Source of the DNA: an uncultured Lachnospiraceae bacterium
GTDB taxonomy: Bacteria > Bacillota > Clostridia > Lachnospirales > Lachnospiraceae
DNA: 64,000 bases
Direction of reading: 5' to 3'
Assembly (NCBI GenBank): GCA_910579395.1
Contig: CAJTUC010000016.1
Span: 19,240 to 83,239, forward strand
The translations under genes were made by a program, and so were the position numbers. The notes under the pieces were generated by a model, which was given only the letters and a program-made list of their open reading frames with translations, was not told the DNA's origin and did not search any database. This document shows positions 61,084 through 64,000 of the stretch, one piece after another (the first letter of the stretch is position 1; every line of letters starts with the position of its first letter).

Positions 61084-61944
61084 CTATTTTTCACCGCAGT
61101 CCCTGTGATACAGTTTCAGTCCATAGTTTCCGCGGTCTTTCATATGCCCGTATAATTCGTTGGCAAGCGTAACACTCCGATGCCTGCCTCCTGTACAGCC
61201 AATACCGATCACCAGCTGATATTTTCCCTCTCCGATATAATTGGGAATCAGAAAATCCAGCATATCCGTCAGCTTGTCCAGAAATTCCGATGCTTCCGGA
61301 AATGCCATGACATAATCCTGCACTTCTTTGTCGTTACCGGTCTTCTGTTTTAATTCATCTATATAAAACGGATTCGGCAGAAATCTTACATCAAATACCA
61401 GGTCCGCATCCGCCGGTATCCCATTCTTAAACCCAAATGAAAGAATCGTTACCATCAGGGAATTATATTCCTCATTCAACACAAAAATACGGTCCAGTTC
61501 TTCTTTCAGTTCCCTTGTCAGCAGATTGGAAGTGTCAATGACATAGTCCGCCTTTTTCTTAACGCTTTCGAGAACTTTTCGCTCCTTCTCTACTCCTTCC
61601 GCAATCCTTCCTTCCGGTGAGAGCGGGTGCATCCTTCTCGTTTCTTTGTATCTTTTGATCAGCGTAGTATCATTAGCGTCCATGAACAGAATTTCAAACA
61701 GATAACCGTTCTCCCGCAGCTGGTCCAATACCTTCTGTGCATCATTAAAAGGCTGGTCAGCGCGTACATCAAGTCCCAGCGCCACCTTGCCGATCTCACC
61801 GCCCGGCCTGATGATCAGCTCCACAAATTTTTCAATCAAAGGCACCGGAAGATTGTCTACGCAATAAAAACCTACATCCTCCAACATCTTGAGCGCCGTT
61901 CTTTTACCGCCGCCGCTCATACCGGTCACAATTACAAATCTCAT
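61084..61944 (-). CDS. rapZ: RNase adapter/nucleotide-binding protein RapZ (YvcJ)
   Basis: 286 residues. N-terminal P-loop GMSGGGKRT (8-16), VDNLPVPLIEKF (29-40), and the DANDTTLIKRYKETRRMHPL segment. The C-terminal domain has IGIGCTGGRHRSVTLANEL, the ligand-binding motif of RapZ. In enterobacteria it senses glucosamine 6-phosphate and guides RNase E; in Bacillota (YvcJ) it binds and hydrolyses nucleotides and is linked to competence. The Walker A has Arg where Ser/Thr is normal. It follows murB by 33 bases. Confidence 0.94.
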   Translation of the reverse strand: MRFVIVTGMSGGGKRTALKMLEDVGFYCVDNLPVPLIEKFVELIIRPGGEIGKVALGLDVRADQPFNDAQKVLDQLRENGYLFEILFMDANDTTLIKRYKETRRMHPLSPEGRIAEGVEKERKVLESVKKKADYVIDTSNLLTRELKEELDRIFVLNEEYNSLMVTILSFGFKNGIPADADLVFDVRFLPNPFYIDELKQKTGNDKEVQDYVMAFPEASEFLDKLTDMLDFLIPNYIGEGKYQLVIGIGCTGGRHRSVTLANELYGHMKDRGNYGLKLYHRDCGEK

Positions 61945-61977
61945 ATCTTCTACATCTCTTTCTTATGCTGTCGTACT

Positions 61978-62904
61978 TTAAAAATCTCCCAGGAAAATGA
62001 CTTCCGGCTCCAGATTTACATGAAAACGTTCCTTGACTCTCTCCTGTACTTCTTCGATAACTTCCTTCACATCTGCAGCACTCGCATTGCCGATATTGAC
62101 TACAAATCCACAGTGCTTATCCGAGACCTGTGCATCGCCGATGCGGTACCCCCGCATCCCGGCATCCATGATCAGTTTTCCCGCAAAATATCCCTCCGGC
62201 CGTTTAAACGTACTTCCCGCACTCGGATAATTTAAAGGCTGCTTACTCTGCCGCCGGGCCATCAGTTCGTCCATCTTCGTCTGAATCTCATCCTTCCGGC
62301 CCGCCTGCATCCGCAGCACCACTTCCAATACAATAAAAGGCCTGTTCTTAATAATGCTGGTGCGATAGCCGAATTCCATTGTATCGTTATCCAATACCAG
62401 AATCCTGCCTTCCTGATCCATCACTTTGACCGACTCCGTAATCTGCTTCATCTCGCCATCATATGCACCAGCATTCATAACAACACCGCCGCCGATGCTT
62501 CCGGGAATCCCTGCAGCGAACTCCATGCCGGAAAGTTCTGCATCTCTCGCAACAGCAGCAGTCCTGGATAAAAGAGCTCCCGCCTGCACATAAATATGGT
62601 CTCCCTCTACCGTAATGCGGTTCATTCCCTCGCCGAGCTTAATAACAATGCCCCGGTAGCCCTTATCGCCGACCAGTAGATTGCTTCCGTTTCCGAGAAT
62701 AAAATAATCCTGCTCTATCTGGTTCAGATAGGGAACGAGTTTTAATAACTCTTCTTCCCGCTCTATCAGGACCATACATTCCGCCGCTCCACCCACTCTG
62801 AAGGTCGTATGCCTGCTCATGGGCTCGTCAAAAAGCATCCTCTCTTTTGGAATGATATTTTCAATATAACCATACATACCTGTATTCAAACTCAATTTTC
62901 GCAC
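61978..62904 (-). CDS. murB: UDP-N-acetylenolpyruvoylglucosamine reductase
   Basis: 308 residues, FAD enzyme reducing UDP-GlcNAc-enolpyruvate to UDP-MurNAc in peptidoglycan synthesis. HTTFRVGGAAECMV and LGNGSNLLVGDKGYRGIVI bind FAD, AGIPGSIGGGVVMNAGAYDG is the core motif, NYPSAGSTFKRPEGYFAGKL holds the catalytic Ser, and LEPEVIFLG ends the protein, a type IIb layout. The start is a GTG at 62904 with only a weak upstream site; an ATG ten codons in is an alternative. Between glk and rapZ. Confidence 0.94.
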   Translation of the reverse strand: MRKLSLNTGMYGYIENIIPKERMLFDEPMSRHTTFRVGGAAECMVLIEREEELLKLVPYLNQIEQDYFILGNGSNLLVGDKGYRGIVIKLGEGMNRITVEGDHIYVQAGALLSRTAAVARDAELSGMEFAAGIPGSIGGGVVMNAGAYDGEMKQITESVKVMDQEGRILVLDNDTMEFGYRTSIIKNRPFIVLEVVLRMQAGRKDEIQTKMDELMARRQSKQPLNYPSAGSTFKRPEGYFAGKLIMDAGMRGYRIGDAQVSDKHCGFVVNIGNASAADVKEVIEEVQERVKERFHVNLEPEVIFLGDF

Positions 62905-62953
62905 CGTCTCATTTCTTAAATATATGATGTCTGTTTCATTATATGCCGTTTTT

Positions 62954-63892
62954 TCAATCTAATACCATTTTCGCAGCACCATATATTCCTGCGTCATTTC
63001 CCAGTGTTGCCAGTGCAAAAACCGTATCCTTACATCCCTGGAATACTGTTTTTTCAAAAGGCGGCTTAATATAATCAAACAGCACCTCCCCTGCCTTTGA
63101 AACGCCTCCGCCGATCACAAAGATTTCCGGATTGATAATGCCCGCAATAATGCCAAGCCCTTTGCCCAAATATTCACCGAATTTCCGGGCGACTTCAATT
63201 GCCAGTTCATCCCCTGCTTTTACCGCATCGAAAACCGTTTTGGCCGAAACTTCACCGTTTCTCAAAACACTGTCCTTATCGCTTGCCTGCAGGGCTCTGT
63301 TTGCCAGCCTTGTAATACCGGTCGCGGAAGCATATTCTTCCAGACAGCCGAAATTACCGCAGCCGCAGCTTTCCGTTTCATGATCCTCCACATGGATATG
63401 CCCGATTTCTCCGCCTGCTCCGGTCGAACCGGTCATAATCTCTCCATTGATGATGATTCCTCCGCCAACGCCGGTCCCCAAAGTAACAGCGACCAGATTT
63501 TGATATCCCTGTCCGCCGCCTTTCCACATTTCCCCAAGCGCCGCCACATTGGCATCATTGCCGCCTTCTACACGCATTCCATGAAGCAGTCCGGTCAGTT
63601 CTTTCTTCAAATCGAATTGTCCCCATCCGAGGTTAACAGCCTTGTGCACGATACCGTTTCCGTCCACCGGCCCCGGCACGCCTACTCCTACACCCGCCAC
63701 CTCTTCTGTGACAATTTTTTTCTCGCCCATCTTCGCCTGAATACTCTCCGCAATATCAGGTAAAATCTTCTTCCCGCCATCCTCTGTTCTGGTCGGTATT
63801 TCCCATTTATCAATTACATTGCCGTTCGCATCGAACAGCCCCATTTTCACCGTAGTACCGCCTACATCCACACCAAACACATAATTCGCCAT
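62954..63892 (-). CDS. glk: ROK-family glucokinase
   Basis: 312 residues. Phosphate-1 motif FGVDVGGTTVKMGLFD, EGGNDANVAALGEMW (sugar-binding Asn-Asp), ROK signature LGTGVGGGIIINGEIMTGST, and zinc motif HIHVEDHETESCGCGNFGCLEEY (the Cys/His cluster is complete). It makes glucose 6-phosphate from glucose and ATP, feeding the glycolytic enzymes also present (Fba, Pyk). AAAGGA precedes the start. First gene of the minus-strand run to crh. Confidence 0.93.
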   Translation of the reverse strand: MANYVFGVDVGGTTVKMGLFDANGNVIDKWEIPTRTEDGGKKILPDIAESIQAKMGEKKIVTEEVAGVGVGVPGPVDGNGIVHKAVNLGWGQFDLKKELTGLLHGMRVEGGNDANVAALGEMWKGGGQGYQNLVAVTLGTGVGGGIIINGEIMTGSTGAGGEIGHIHVEDHETESCGCGNFGCLEEYASATGITRLANRALQASDKDSVLRNGEVSAKTVFDAVKAGDELAIEVARKFGEYLGKGLGIIAGIINPEIFVIGGGVSKAGEVLFDYIKPPFEKTVFQGCKDTVFALATLGNDAGIYGAAKMVLD

Positions 63893-64000
63893 CTCTCTGC
63901 TTTCCTTTCTCTTATTATACTTGTTAGGTAATTGCGAAACGCATTATTTCAAGACAGCAGTTGTGCAAAATAGACAAATCGCAAGCAGGACGCTGTGTCG

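Overview
The window looks like chromosomal DNA of a Clostridia-class Bacillota, most likely Lachnospiraceae or a close relative (inference). The evidence is GG-rich Shine-Dalgarno sites, a type III glutamine synthetase, HrcA/CIRCE control of grpE-dnaK-dnaJ, RNase J with YlbF, an IreB-RuvX-DUF1292 cluster, a WhiA-RapZ-Crh cluster, DUF3048 and DUF6465 proteins and an Amt-PII fusion. Most genes lie on the minus strand.

Layout. 1-3132: edge of a tRNA-Gln gene with its promoter, a GNAT/small membrane protein pair and an AAA-ATPase/PD-(D/E)XK protein. 3256-5945: a very AT-rich divergent pair (membrane protein; P-loop ATPase with an S1-like tail) that looks horizontally acquired. 6029-8330: glnN with an attenuator in its leader. 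8382-15740: RNA and cell-wall housekeeping block matching the Bacillus yrzL-yrrK-yrzB-yrrL-yrrM-yrrN/O order (IreB, RuvX, DUF1292, MltG-like, TrmR, TrhP), with RNase J and YlbF inserted, plus MtaB. 15839-21972: HPr-like protein, ThiI with NifS, RsmE, VanZ, PrmA and an aldo/keto reductase. 22212-23420: DUF3048 lipoprotein. 23466-28686: hrcA-grpE-dnaK-dnaJ under CIRCE. 28801-35072: DUF6465, UppP, patatin, aminotransferase, GlpK and an AEC transporter. 35121-44038: type I restriction-modification island (HsdR, HsdM, HsdS) bracketed by two DUF4143-type ATPases. 44233-50139: Pyk, Amt-PII, GNAT, PpiB, a candidate small RNA and a VOC protein. 50254-57107: two signalling modules, a LytTR/GHKL pair and an OmpR-type regulator plus 7TM kinase split by a repeat-rich surface protein on the opposite strand. 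57296-63892: small membrane protein, Fba, diacylglycerol kinase, Crh-like protein, WhiA, RapZ, MurB and glucokinase.

Themes. Nitrogen assimilation (glnN, amt-PII) has two loci, each with terminator hairpins inside a long leader. Two HPr-like proteins lack the catalytic His but keep the Ser-46-type loop, so they are more likely regulatory than sugar-transporting. Intergenic double-hairpin elements recur between co-directional genes (trmR/trhP, thiI/nifS, dnaK/dnaJ, grpE/dnaK). The best candidates for undescribed biology are the AT-rich ATPase/membrane pair, the tandem hairpin amt leader, the surface protein nested antisense between a regulator and its kinase, and the promoter-hairpin-terminator unit at 49354-49501. 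No CRISPR array, insertion sequence or prophage was seen.
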